Assembly (NCBI GenBank): GCA_026706445.1 | Contig: JAPOYT010000152.1 | Location: 1-36,609 of the forward strand | DNA length: 36,609 nucleotides | Direction: 5' to 3' | Origin: Chloroflexota bacterium | Lineage (GTDB): Bacteria; Chloroflexota; Anaerolineae; Aggregatilineales; Phototrophicaceae | Shown here: in pieces, positions 6,354 through 14,358 of the stretch | Layout of the letters: every line of letters starts with the position of its first letter | Position numbering within the stretch: the first letter of the stretch is position 1 | Notes under the pieces: generated by a model | What the model was told of the DNA's origin: nothing | The model's database searches: none | The model's input: only the letters and a program-made list of their open reading frames with translations | Position numbers and translations under genes: made by a program

Positions 6354-8906
6354 CTATTGCGACCGCAACTCCGCATTGAGCCGATGCCGCGCCGCGCCTA
6401 TGATCTTCCTGCGGATCTTCGCCGCGTTCTTGTCCGTCAGTGTGCGCTTAGCGTCTTGATAAGTCAGCGCGTAAGCCAGGCTCTTCTTTCCCGGCGGGAT
6501 CTGGTCGCCGGTGTAAACATCAAAGAGCAGCGCGTCTTTCAAGAGTCGCCCGCCCGCCTGCCGGATCACCGCCTCAACCTCGCTCGCAGGCGTGCTGGCA
6601 TTGACAACCAACGCGATATCTTCCAGCACCGCCGGTGTGGTCGGCAGCGCCTCAATCTCGTGCAATCGTTGATGATGCTGAATAAGCGGCTCGACCTCGA
6701 TTTCACCGTAGATCACGCTGGCTTCGGTCAGCTTGAAGCGCGCCGCCACCTCGGGGTGAATCTCGCCGAAGCTGCCGATGCGCTCGCCCGCCACCAACAA
6801 GTTCGCCGAACGCCCGGGATGCAAGCTGCCGTGCGTGCTTTTATCCATCGCGACATCGCGAATGTGCAAGGCCTGCAGCAAGCTTTCCACCACGCCCTTC
6901 ATATCGAAGAAATCCATCTCGCCCGCCGAAGCCGCGCCATCCCACCAAGATGCGATCCGCGGACCCGTAAGCAGAATGCCCAGATGCAGCGGCTCTTCCG
7001 GCAGCAAGTCAGCCGCGCCTAGATAAACCTTGCCGATCTCGAAGACCTGCTGCGTTTTCTGGTAACGCGCATTATTGACTGCGTTCTCAAGCATATTGAT
7101 CATCAAGGTATGCCGCAGCACATCGCGCTCGCTGGCGGCCGGATTGGCAATCTCCACGTAGTCCGCCTGTGGCAAGGAAGACGCCGCGCCCGACGGCAGC
7201 AGCAGCGCTTCGCTCTCGCGGCTGGTGAAGCGATAATTGATTACCTCGTACAAGCCCGCCCCGACCAAAGAATCGCGAATGCGCTCTTCAATGAGAAGGC
7301 TCGTATTCTCGCGCTGTGGCGGCATCTCATCCGCCATGATCGTTTCCGGGATCTGGTCATAACCGATGATGCGCGCGATCTCTTCCAGCAGATCATGCTG
7401 CCCGACGACCGGGTCGGCACTGATATCCAGCCGATGATCGGGCGCTGTCGCCCTGATGACTTCTCCCTCGACCGCCACCTCAAATTCCAACCGCCGCAAA
7501 ACATCGGCTGCCTGGTCGATTGTGACTTCCATGCCCAGCAGCCGATTGACCCGCTCAATTGGCGCATCGACCGTGACCGTTGCCGGCGGCAGGGGATAAG
7601 CGTCCAGCACGCCGTCCGCGATCGCGCCGCCACCCAAGAGCCGCATCATCTCGATGCCGCGCTGGCAGCCGAGTATCGCCTGCGATGGATGCACGCCGCG
7701 GCTGAAACGCGCCGATGCTTCGGTATGCGCTCTCTGCTCGCGAATCGTCTTGCGGATGCTAATATTGTTCCAGGCAGCCGCTTCCAGCAGCACGTTGCGC
7801 GTCGCGTCGCTAATCTCGGTCTCGCCGCCGCCGATGACGCCGCCCAGGCTCAGCGCGCCAGCTGAATCCGCCACCAGAATCGTCTCTTCGCCAAGATCAC
7901 GAGTGACGTCGTCCAGCGTCTCCAACTGCTCGCCGGGGTGGGGCAGGCGTGTGATGATCGTCGGGACGCCACCGGCGCGCTTGACCAGTTTGTCGTAGTC
8001 AAAGGCATGCAAGGGCTGACCGAGCTCGAAGGTCAAGTAATTTGTCACATCGACGATATTGTTGCGCGGACGCTGACCGATTAGTTTCAAACGATGCTGC
8101 AGCCAGAAGGGCGACGCCGTGACTTCTGTATCGCGCAGAAGCGTCAGCGTGAAGCGCGGATTTAACTCCGGCTCGCGAATGTCGATGTAGACTTGTCCCT
8201 CGATAGGCGCGCCCGTAGCGGCGTAATCAAAGGCGGGATAGCGCATCTCGACGCCCAGGATGGCCGCCACTTCCCGCGCCACGCCGATCATGCTGAAGCA
8301 GCGCGCCAGATTGGGCGTGAATTCGATATCCAGCACCACATCGCCCAGCACATCTGCCAGCGGCATCCCGGCGACATAGCGCTCATCGTGATCCATCACA
8401 ATCACGCCCTCATGCTCTTCCGAAATGCCCAGCTCCTTCTCCGAGCAGACCATGCTCCTATTGAATATGCCGCGCAGTTCCTTGCCTTTCAGCGTCATCC
8501 GCTTTGGCTTGTCGCTCTGCCCATCCCAGACCTCGGACCCTTCCAGCGCGAAGGCGCTCCAAATCGGCGGATTGATCGGACCCTTATCCTTGTACCTGAA
8601 GAGATTGGTCGCGCCGGTGACGCACTGCTCCAACTCCTCGCCGCCATATTCGACCATTGCCAACACCAGGCGATCGGCATTGGGATGCGCCCGTACCTCG
8701 TCGATTCGCGCCAACAGCAGCTTTTCGCGATCCCAAACCAGATGATCCGAACTAGGCATCCGCACCCCGGGCGCCGTCTGCTGGGGAAGGCCAATATACT
8801 TGAGATGCGCCACTTCCAGCCCAGCTACAGTCAAGCGCTCCGCCAGCAATTCGACCGGCACATCAATGTCTACGTATTCCTTAAGCCATGAGATGGGGAC
8901 AAGCAT
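6354..8906 (-). CDS. pheT: Phenylalanine-tRNA ligase, beta subunit
   Basis: Beta subunit of the (alpha-beta)2 enzyme that charges tRNA-Phe. At 850 residues it is slightly longer than the usual ~800. Domain order is canonical: N-terminal MLVPISWLKEYVDIDVPVELLAERLT, an EMAP-like tRNA-binding domain (LLARIDEVRAHPNADRLVLAMV), the B3/B4 editing region, B5, the catalytic-like core, and the C-terminal ferredoxin-fold anticodon-binding domain (LEDIALVVNASTPASEVEAVI to the end). AAGGAGC sits about nine bases before the ATG. It is the last gene of the T-box operon. Unusually, it is separated from pheS by a membrane glycosyltransferase gene, with only 39 bases between that gene and pheT. Confidence 0.96.
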   Translation of the reverse strand: MLVPISWLKEYVDIDVPVELLAERLTVAGLEVAHLKYIGLPQQTAPGVRMPSSDHLVWDREKLLLARIDEVRAHPNADRLVLAMVEYGGEELEQCVTGATNLFRYKDKGPINPPIWSAFALEGSEVWDGQSDKPKRMTLKGKELRGIFNRSMVCSEKELGISEEHEGVIVMDHDERYVAGMPLADVLGDVVLDIEFTPNLARCFSMIGVAREVAAILGVEMRYPAFDYAATGAPIEGQVYIDIREPELNPRFTLTLLRDTEVTASPFWLQHRLKLIGQRPRNNIVDVTNYLTFELGQPLHAFDYDKLVKRAGGVPTIITRLPHPGEQLETLDDVTRDLGEETILVADSAGALSLGGVIGGGETEISDATRNVLLEAAAWNNISIRKTIREQRAHTEASARFSRGVHPSQAILGCQRGIEMMRLLGGGAIADGVLDAYPLPPATVTVDAPIERVNRLLGMEVTIDQAADVLRRLEFEVAVEGEVIRATAPDHRLDISADPVVGQHDLLEEIARIIGYDQIPETIMADEMPPQRENTSLLIEERIRDSLVGAGLYEVINYRFTSRESEALLLPSGAASSLPQADYVEIANPAASERDVLRHTLMINMLENAVNNARYQKTQQVFEIGKVYLGAADLLPEEPLHLGILLTGPRIASWWDGAASAGEMDFFDMKGVVESLLQALHIRDVAMDKSTHGSLHPGRSANLLVAGERIGSFGEIHPEVAARFKLTEASVIYGEIEVEPLIQHHQRLHEIEALPTTPAVLEDIALVVNASTPASEVEAVIRQAGGRLLKDALLFDVYTGDQIPPGKKSLAYALTYQDAKRTLTDKNAAKIRRKIIGAARHRLNAELRSQ

Positions 8907-8945
8907 CGTTTTCCGCTCCTTTTGGGAGTCTTCTCGTTCAGATTG

Positions 8946-10850
8946 CTATTCGGGTATCACCAGGTCCGCCAGCGCTTGCATAAATTTGGGATCGCCAGGA
9001 TTGTCAGTCCAGTCCTGCCTTTCGCCCGTTTCGCTGTCATAGAGAATCGCCATTAGCCGGTAATTGCCAGCTGGCGCCTCGGCGATATCGATTGAAAAGC
9101 GTCGCAGCCGGTCTTCGTTCACCAGTGGCAGATCAAGCTGCGCGACCCGTTCCCAATCGGCGCTGATCAGCTGATGCGACAGCTTCAAGCCGTCGGCCGG
9201 CATACCAGCCTTTGCCGTCCACCGGTCGACGAAGAGCAAGGCTTCGCCATCCAGGCTCAGCGCCGCTGTGTAAAACTCGTATTCCAAATGCGCGGTTCTG
9301 TGGGTAGAAGCAAGCCGCGGCGGCCCGCAATCCAGCGTCTCCCAACGGTATTCGGTGAGAATAGTGTCGATTCCCAGCTCGCGCGAACTGCAAGGTTCAT
9401 AGCGCGCCTCCCGCATAATCGCTTCCAACTCTGACGCTACGGTCGCGTTTACGTTATTCCTTCGATACATCAGCCATTGCGCTGGTTTGGTGATCGAACG
9501 AAATCGAATCGCCTCCTGGAATCCGGCAGAATCTTCGACCGATCGGACCTCGATTCCATGCCGAGTGAAGTAGAATTCGCTCTGCGGATAATCGATTTTG
9601 GCGGGCCATTTCAGCCGAAAGTCATCAAACTGGTAGCCCATTACGGTAGTATTCGCCGCGTCTAGTCGACCAATCTCGCGGCTGATCGCATGCCAAGGGA
9701 TCAGCTCCTCATATCGTCCGCTGATGGACAGGTAGCCCGTCCACTCTTCCGACTGCTGATAGGCAGTTCCAGCCAACACCCAGACGAGCGCGATCAATCC
9801 CAGCATTTTGCGCAGGCGATATAGCTGATATACGCTGATCGCAATGCCGGGAATCAACAGCGTGAGCCCCGGTATAATCAGGCGCATCGCGCCCGGCACG
9901 ATGATGCCGACAAATTGCGTGAAGAGCGCCAGAGCGATCAAGTAGTAAGCCAGCAGCGGCAATAACGGGTTGTATTGCTTGCGTCGCTGTATAAGCAGCA
10001 GCGCCAAGCCCGCAATGGACAGAATCAGCAGTGTGACGCTGCCATTGAAACCGATTGACAACCAACTTTCGAGAACGTCCAATGTGTTTTCGATCGTCGG
10101 CGCGGCGCTGCTAAATGTCTGGCTCACACCGGCCGAAAGCAGCAGGACCGCCCAGGGTGAAAACAGCGCCAGCGACAGCATCACGGTGAGCGAAACACTC
10201 AGCCAGCGCCGGTCTTTGCGGACATGCAGCACATGATACAGCCCCAGCGCGATGAGCGGCAGCGCGCTGATGGCGTGTGTGTTCACCAAGGCATAGCAAG
10301 CCGCCGCGAGCGCGACATACTCCTGCCGCCTGGGCGTCTGCCTTTGCCGAACGATCCGCAGATACAGCCAGCAGACCAGCGCCGTGTTCAACATGAGTAG
10401 CGGATACATGCGCAGGTATAGCTGATAGAAGTTGATAAACGTGTTGCTCGCCAGAATGATTAGGGCAAAGATAGCCGCCAGCGGCGATGCGAAGTCGCGT
10501 GTCAGCCGGTATATCATCGCTGCCGAGAGCAAGCCGGCGAAGACGGATAGCAGACGCCCTGTCGCGACATCGGCGCCAACCAGATGACCCCAGATATTGA
10601 GCAACAGAAAGTACAGCGGTGTATGATCCGGGCTGTTGGTCGCCAGCGAATGCAAGGCGTCAATTGGCGAGTAGGGTCCGTCGACGATCCAGCCGACGTT
10701 GTACATCGAAATGAATTCATCGGTCCGCGGCGGATATAGATCAACCGCCCGGCTGCCAAGCAGAGTCAGCGCCAATAAAATGGGCGGTGCCCAAGCCCAG
10801 TGACTCATGTCTGTGATTCCGCTTGGGATTGCGAGCCGATTGCGTATCAT
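8946..10850 (-). CDS. GT-C membrane glycosyltransferase (GT39/ArnT-like)
   Basis: A 634-residue polytopic membrane protein. The N-terminal layout is typical of the GT-C superfamily, which transfers sugars from lipid-linked donors on the outer face of the membrane: a first membrane helix (about 19-35) followed by the acidic pair D44-E45 in PPRTDEF. About ten further hydrophobic helices occupy the region up to ~370. The last ~240 residues are soluble, presumably extracytoplasmic, and carry a beta-rich end (LMAILYDSETGERQDWTDNP). GAGGA lies eight bases before the ATG at 10850. It sits between pheS (24 bases) and pheT (39 bases), on the same strand, so it must share their T-box-controlled transcript. 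Donor and acceptor are unknown. Confidence 0.8.
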   Translation of the reverse strand: MIRNRLAIPSGITDMSHWAWAPPILLALTLLGSRAVDLYPPRTDEFISMYNVGWIVDGPYSPIDALHSLATNSPDHTPLYFLLLNIWGHLVGADVATGRLLSVFAGLLSAAMIYRLTRDFASPLAAIFALIILASNTFINFYQLYLRMYPLLMLNTALVCWLYLRIVRQRQTPRRQEYVALAAACYALVNTHAISALPLIALGLYHVLHVRKDRRWLSVSLTVMLSLALFSPWAVLLLSAGVSQTFSSAAPTIENTLDVLESWLSIGFNGSVTLLILSIAGLALLLIQRRKQYNPLLPLLAYYLIALALFTQFVGIIVPGAMRLIIPGLTLLIPGIAISVYQLYRLRKMLGLIALVWVLAGTAYQQSEEWTGYLSISGRYEELIPWHAISREIGRLDAANTTVMGYQFDDFRLKWPAKIDYPQSEFYFTRHGIEVRSVEDSAGFQEAIRFRSITKPAQWLMYRRNNVNATVASELEAIMREARYEPCSSRELGIDTILTEYRWETLDCGPPRLASTHRTAHLEYEFYTAALSLDGEALLFVDRWTAKAGMPADGLKLSHQLISADWERVAQLDLPLVNEDRLRRFSIDIAEAPAGNYRLMAILYDSETGERQDWTDNPGDPKFMQALADLVIPE

Positions 10851-10874
10851 CGCTGTATCCTCGTCCAGCGCGCT

Positions 10875-11909
10875 TTAGAATTGCTGCAAGAAGCGCAGGT
10901 CATTGCCCCAGAAGTAGCGGATATCCTGAATGCCGTGCTTCAGCATCGTAATCCGTTCCGGTCCCATGCCAAAGGCGAAGCCGCTCCATACGCTGGGGTC
11001 GTAGCCGCCGTTGCGCAGCACATCCGGATGCACCATGCCGCTGCCGGCGATCTCCAGCCAGCCGGTATATTTGCAGACGCGGCAGCCCTCGCCATCACAG
11101 AGAAAACACTCGACATCAACTTCCATGCTTGGCTCAGTGAAAGGGAAGTATGAGGCGCGATAACGCACCTTGGCCTTGGGGTTATACATGCGCTTGGCGA
11201 ATTCGGCGATCGTGCCCTTCAAGTCGCTCATGCGGATATTGCGCCCGATCGCCAACCCCTCCACCTGGGTGAACTGAATCTCGCTGCGCGCCGTCACTTG
11301 CTCTTGGCGATAGCACATGCCCGGCAAGATGACCCGGATCGGCTTCGTGCCGCCGGCGCCCAACTCTCGCATCGCCCGAATCTGACCCGGTGATGTATGC
11401 GTGCGCAGCAGAACGCGAGGGTCAGTCGTATAAAACGTGTCTTGCATATCGCGCGCCGGGTGATGGGGCGGCAGGTTGAGCAGGGTAAAGTTGAACTTGT
11501 CCTCTTCGACATCGCGGCTCTGGTAAACCTGGAAGCCCATATCGGCCCAGATCGTCTGGAATTCGCGATGCGTCCGCGTCGATGGATGCAAGCCGCCGCG
11601 CCGCCGCGGATAAGCTGGCAAGCTGATATCGATCTCGCCTTCTTCCAGGTCGCGCGCCAGCAACTGACTTTGAATCAGCGCCTCGCGCTCTTCAAAGGCC
11701 GCGCCAAGGTCCTTTTGCAGCGCATTTACCCGCTGCCCAAAGGCGGCTCGTTCCTCCGGCGGCAAACCGCCGATCGTGCCGAAGAGCCTGCCCACCGCGC
11801 CGCGCCGCCCCAGGTACTGGCTGTGCCAATCGGACAACGAATCAGAATCGGTACGTTGCTCCAGCGCAGAAAGCGCTTCTTCGCGGATATCTTCTATCGC
11901 ATCCGACAT
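10875..11909 (-). CDS. pheS: Phenylalanine-tRNA ligase, alpha subunit
   Basis: Catalytic alpha subunit of phenylalanyl-tRNA synthetase. It has class II motif 2 (ILPGMCYRQEQVTARSE...FTQVEG) and motif 3 (GFAFGMGPERITMLKHGI). A Cys-rich insert, CFLCDGEGCRVC followed by TGWLEI, has two CxxC pairs as in many bacterial PheS proteins. The N-terminal helical arm binds tRNA. The frame is open to 11963, but the ATG at 11909 is chosen. It is preceded by AAGGAGA eight bases upstream, gives 344 residues as expected, and keeps the T-box terminator (11961-11995) outside the gene. First gene of pheS / glycosyltransferase / pheT. Confidence 0.95.
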   Translation of the reverse strand: MSDAIEDIREEALSALEQRTDSDSLSDWHSQYLGRRGAVGRLFGTIGGLPPEERAAFGQRVNALQKDLGAAFEEREALIQSQLLARDLEEGEIDISLPAYPRRRGGLHPSTRTHREFQTIWADMGFQVYQSRDVEEDKFNFTLLNLPPHHPARDMQDTFYTTDPRVLLRTHTSPGQIRAMRELGAGGTKPIRVILPGMCYRQEQVTARSEIQFTQVEGLAIGRNIRMSDLKGTIAEFAKRMYNPKAKVRYRASYFPFTEPSMEVDVECFLCDGEGCRVCKYTGWLEIAGSGMVHPDVLRNGGYDPSVWSGFAFGMGPERITMLKHGIQDIRYFWGNDLRFLQQF

Positions 11910-11960
11910 ATCGTCTCCTTCGCCTGCATTTCGCGGCTCGGTCAGCGACCGATGCCCCAA

Positions 11961-11995
11961 CAAAAACGCCCTCAGTCCAGCTAGGGACGAGAGCG
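11961..11995 (-). terminator. T-box leader intrinsic terminator
   Basis: On the minus strand a stem CGCTCTC / GAGGGCG (7 pairs, extended by TCC / GGA) is followed by TTTTTG. Its left arm overlaps the bases (TCGTCCCTA) that pair with the T-box to make the antiterminator, so the two structures exclude each other. Confidence 0.85.
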
Positions 11996-12248
11996 TAAAC
12001 GTTCCCGCGGTACCACCCTATTTCAGCGCCGTCCGCCAGCGCCGCACTCTTTACGCCCTGTCACGCCGGGCCAGCGGAGCGGGCTACTAGAGCCAGCCAA
12101 GCCCTTTCACCCGTCAGCTCGGAAGTGAATTCCACAACTGCCTCCGCGGCCGCTCCCAGTCCATGGCAACCGCTCCCTGCTTCGGCAGGCGCGTCTCCGC
12201 GCGCTTGCGGACTGTCTTCGTCTTCGCCTTTGCTTCCGCTATTTGCTT
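11961..12248 (-). ncRNA. T-box riboswitch, tRNA-Phe specific, leader of pheS-GT-pheT
   Basis: Read on the minus strand. The antiterminator carries the canonical AGGGTGGTACCGCGG (T-box core TGGTACCGCG, within 12004-12019) and its partner TCGTCCCTA, followed by a terminator ending in a T-run. Further upstream are Stem I elements: a GAAGACGAAGACAG segment at the base, an AG-bulge/distal-loop-like region (AGGGAGCGG ... CTGGGAGCGG), and the specifier region GAA-TTC-AC followed by CGAG. The specifier UUC (12127-12129) is a Phe codon, agreeing with the downstream pheS. Uncharged tRNA-Phe should stabilise the antiterminator and switch on the operon. The motif and specifier are read from sequence; exact helix borders are not modelled. 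Confidence 0.92.
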
Positions 12249-12254
12249 GGAGAC

Positions 12255-12284
12255 ATTATCCTGCGCCGCGCGCGTCGGTGTCAA
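12255..12284 (-). promoter_or_regulatory. Promoter of the T-box / pheS operon
   Basis: On the minus strand TTGACA (12279-12284) is separated by 18 bases from GATAAT (12255-12260), giving a transcription start near 12248, just ahead of Stem I. It begins 30 bases after the proA stop, so the phe operon has its own promoter. Confidence 0.75.
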
Positions 12285-12313
12285 GTGGATTTTCGGCGAT
12301 CCTGGCGCGCCTC

Positions 12314-13591
12314 TTAGGGCCGCGATGTATAGTCGCCTTTCACGATCCATTTGTAGGTGGTCAACTCTTCCAGCGCCATCGGCCCCCGCGCATGCAGCTT
12401 CTGCGTGCTGATCGCCACTTCCGCGCCCAGGCCCATCGCGCTGCCATCGGTGAAGCGCGTACTCGCGTTCCAATACACCGCCGCCGAATCGACCTCGTTT
12501 AGGAAGCGCTCGGCATGCGCCGCCGTCTCGGTTAAGATGCTGTCCGAGTGCTGCGTTCCGTGCCGGGCGATGTGAGCAATCGCCTCGTCCACATCATCGA
12601 CCACTTTCAAATTCAGCGTCAGGTTGTACCATTCGGTGTCGAAGTCCTCGGCGGCTGCCGCCACCACTCGCTCATCAGCGCCGACAATGCGATAGGCGCG
12701 CTCGCCCGCGTGGAATGCTACGCCAGCGCCGCCCAATACTTCGACAACTTGCGGCAGCAGCTCATGCGCCACCGACCGGTGAACCAGAAGCGTCTCCATC
12801 GAATTGCAAACGGCGGGCCGCTGCGTTTTGGCGTTATCCAGCACCGGCAAGATCTTGTCCAGCCGCGCGCTCTCGTCAACGAAGATATGGCAGACGCCGA
12901 TGCCGCCCGTGATCACCGGAATGCTGCTGTTCTCTCGGCAGAAGGTATGCAAGCCGTTGCCGCCGCGCGGGATGATCATGTCGATATGCTCATACAGTCG
13001 CAGCATCTCGCTGACGTAGCGACGGTCGGCGCTGCTGATGTACTGAATGGCCTCAGCCGGGAAATCATGCGCCGCCAAAACCGCTTGCATCACCTGGGTC
13101 AGCCGCATATTGCTGTGGAGAACATCGGAGCCGCCGCGCAGGATGACGGCATTGCTCGTCTTTAGCGCCAAGGTCGATACATCCACCGTCACATTTGGGC
13201 GCGATTCATATATCGTGCCGAGCACACCGAGAGGACTGCGCCGCTTGATCAACCGCAAGCCATTATCAAGCGTCGAATCTTGCAATACCTCGCCGACCGG
13301 ATCCGGCAATTCAGCGACCTTGCGCACATCGGCGATGATGCCCGCCATCCGCATTTCCAAATCGATGCGGTCGCGAATCCAAATCGGATCGATGCCATTC
13401 TGAGCCGCCAAATCCAGGTCGCGCTGGTTGGCTTCCAGAATACTCAAGGTATTCGCTTCCAGCGCATCGGCGATTGCGAGCAGGGCGGCATTCTTGTCAG
13501 CGGTGGACTTCTGCGCCAGCAGCGCGGCCGCCGTCCTGGCGCATGCGCCCATTTGCGCGAGATCGAGTGCTTCCAGAACAGCTTGTGCCAT
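12314..13591 (-). CDS. proA: Gamma-glutamyl phosphate reductase
   Basis: Second enzyme of proline synthesis: NADPH-dependent reduction of L-glutamyl-5-phosphate to the semialdehyde. It has the aldehyde-dehydrogenase fold and 425 residues from the chosen ATG. Characteristic segments are LGVLGTIYESRPNVTVD (about 121-137), ILRGGSD, the MIIPRGG nucleotide loop, and the catalytic C262 in QRPAVCNSMETLLVH. The C-terminal FTDGSAMGLGAEVAISTQKLHARGPMAL is also a family signature. The frame is open to 13657, but ATG 13591 starts at the normal N-terminus and has a GGA-type ribosome site about six bases upstream. proB lies upstream on the same strand with a Uma2-family gene between them. Confidence 0.96.
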   Translation of the reverse strand: MAQAVLEALDLAQMGACARTAAALLAQKSTADKNAALLAIADALEANTLSILEANQRDLDLAAQNGIDPIWIRDRIDLEMRMAGIIADVRKVAELPDPVGEVLQDSTLDNGLRLIKRRSPLGVLGTIYESRPNVTVDVSTLALKTSNAVILRGGSDVLHSNMRLTQVMQAVLAAHDFPAEAIQYISSADRRYVSEMLRLYEHIDMIIPRGGNGLHTFCRENSSIPVITGGIGVCHIFVDESARLDKILPVLDNAKTQRPAVCNSMETLLVHRSVAHELLPQVVEVLGGAGVAFHAGERAYRIVGADERVVAAAAEDFDTEWYNLTLNLKVVDDVDEAIAHIARHGTQHSDSILTETAAHAERFLNEVDSAAVYWNASTRFTDGSAMGLGAEVAISTQKLHARGPMALEELTTYKWIVKGDYTSRP

Positions 13592-13707
13592 AGTTTTTCC
13601 TAGAGTCCTTCCGTGAAGTTGCAAGCCTAATATCCCATAGGATGCGCGGTTATGCAATGATGTTCAATTTAGGCAGTTCGGGGCGGGGCAGTCCAGCCTG
13701 CCGGCGC

Positions 13708-14280
13708 TCAGCGCTTAAACAGCCGGCGCAAGTCCAGCTCGAACCCGGGCAGGACGTCTTCGCCGGATAGAGGGACGTCAATGCCGAAGGACTCGGCCTT
13801 CAGATTTGCTTCATCGTCGAGGCGGCAGACCTCCGCGCTCTCTCGCACAGGATACAGAATCCAAACCAGTTGCGTCCCGTTGCGCAAGTAAATCAAAGCC
13901 TTGCTATGAAGCTCGGCGACCGTGTTGCTGGGCGAAGCGATTTCCACAGCGAGGTCCGGCATGAAGCCCGCGAACTTCTGCGGAATCGGATCAGGCATCC
14001 TAGCCTTGGAGACGAACGCGACATCTGGCGCATATAAGTTGTGCCGGTCATCAGACAGAAAGTAGCCCCCCTCAACAAAGGAATAGCCCAATTCTCTTTC
14101 TTCCGCGAAATTGCCAATCATTCTGTCTACTCTTGAAGCAAGCCATGCATGCAACATATTCGCTGGCGACATTTCACGGAGTTCTCCATTGACCAACTCA
14201 TATTTTCTGTCTCTAATGCCGTCCCAGCCTTGCAACTCCAAGACATCATCCACGGTATAGAGGCGCTTCTTGACTTCCAT
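13708..14280 (-). CDS. Uma2-family (DUF820) putative endonuclease
   Basis: 190 residues with the DUF820/Uma2 pattern: RKYELVNGEL near 25-34, APDVAFVS, PDLAVEIASPSNTVAELHSKALIYLRNGTQLVWILYP, and a C-terminal LPGFELDLRRLF. The family adopts a restriction-endonuclease-like fold, and the D...E-x-x-S...K arrangement here could form the nuclease site. Cellular function is unknown for nearly all members, which are abundant in cyanobacteria and Chloroflexota. AAGGAGG sits nine bases before the ATG. It interrupts proB-proA (78 and 116 bases of spacing), so it is probably co-transcribed with them. Whether it cuts DNA cannot be told from sequence. Confidence 0.88.
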   Translation of the reverse strand: MEVKKRLYTVDDVLELQGWDGIRDRKYELVNGELREMSPANMLHAWLASRVDRMIGNFAEERELGYSFVEGGYFLSDDRHNLYAPDVAFVSKARMPDPIPQKFAGFMPDLAVEIASPSNTVAELHSKALIYLRNGTQLVWILYPVRESAEVCRLDDEANLKAESFGIDVPLSGEDVLPGFELDLRRLFKR

Positions 14281-14358
14281 ATCTCAATGCCTCCTTATCC
14301 CACCTACTCAGATTCTAACACGGCAGAGCGCAGGCTGGTCAATCGGCGGAAGCAAGCG

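Noticed and set aside
12125-12502. Open frames over the T-box region and the end of proA
   Set aside because: They overlap conserved RNA elements and the conserved proA C-terminus, and lack start signals or domains.
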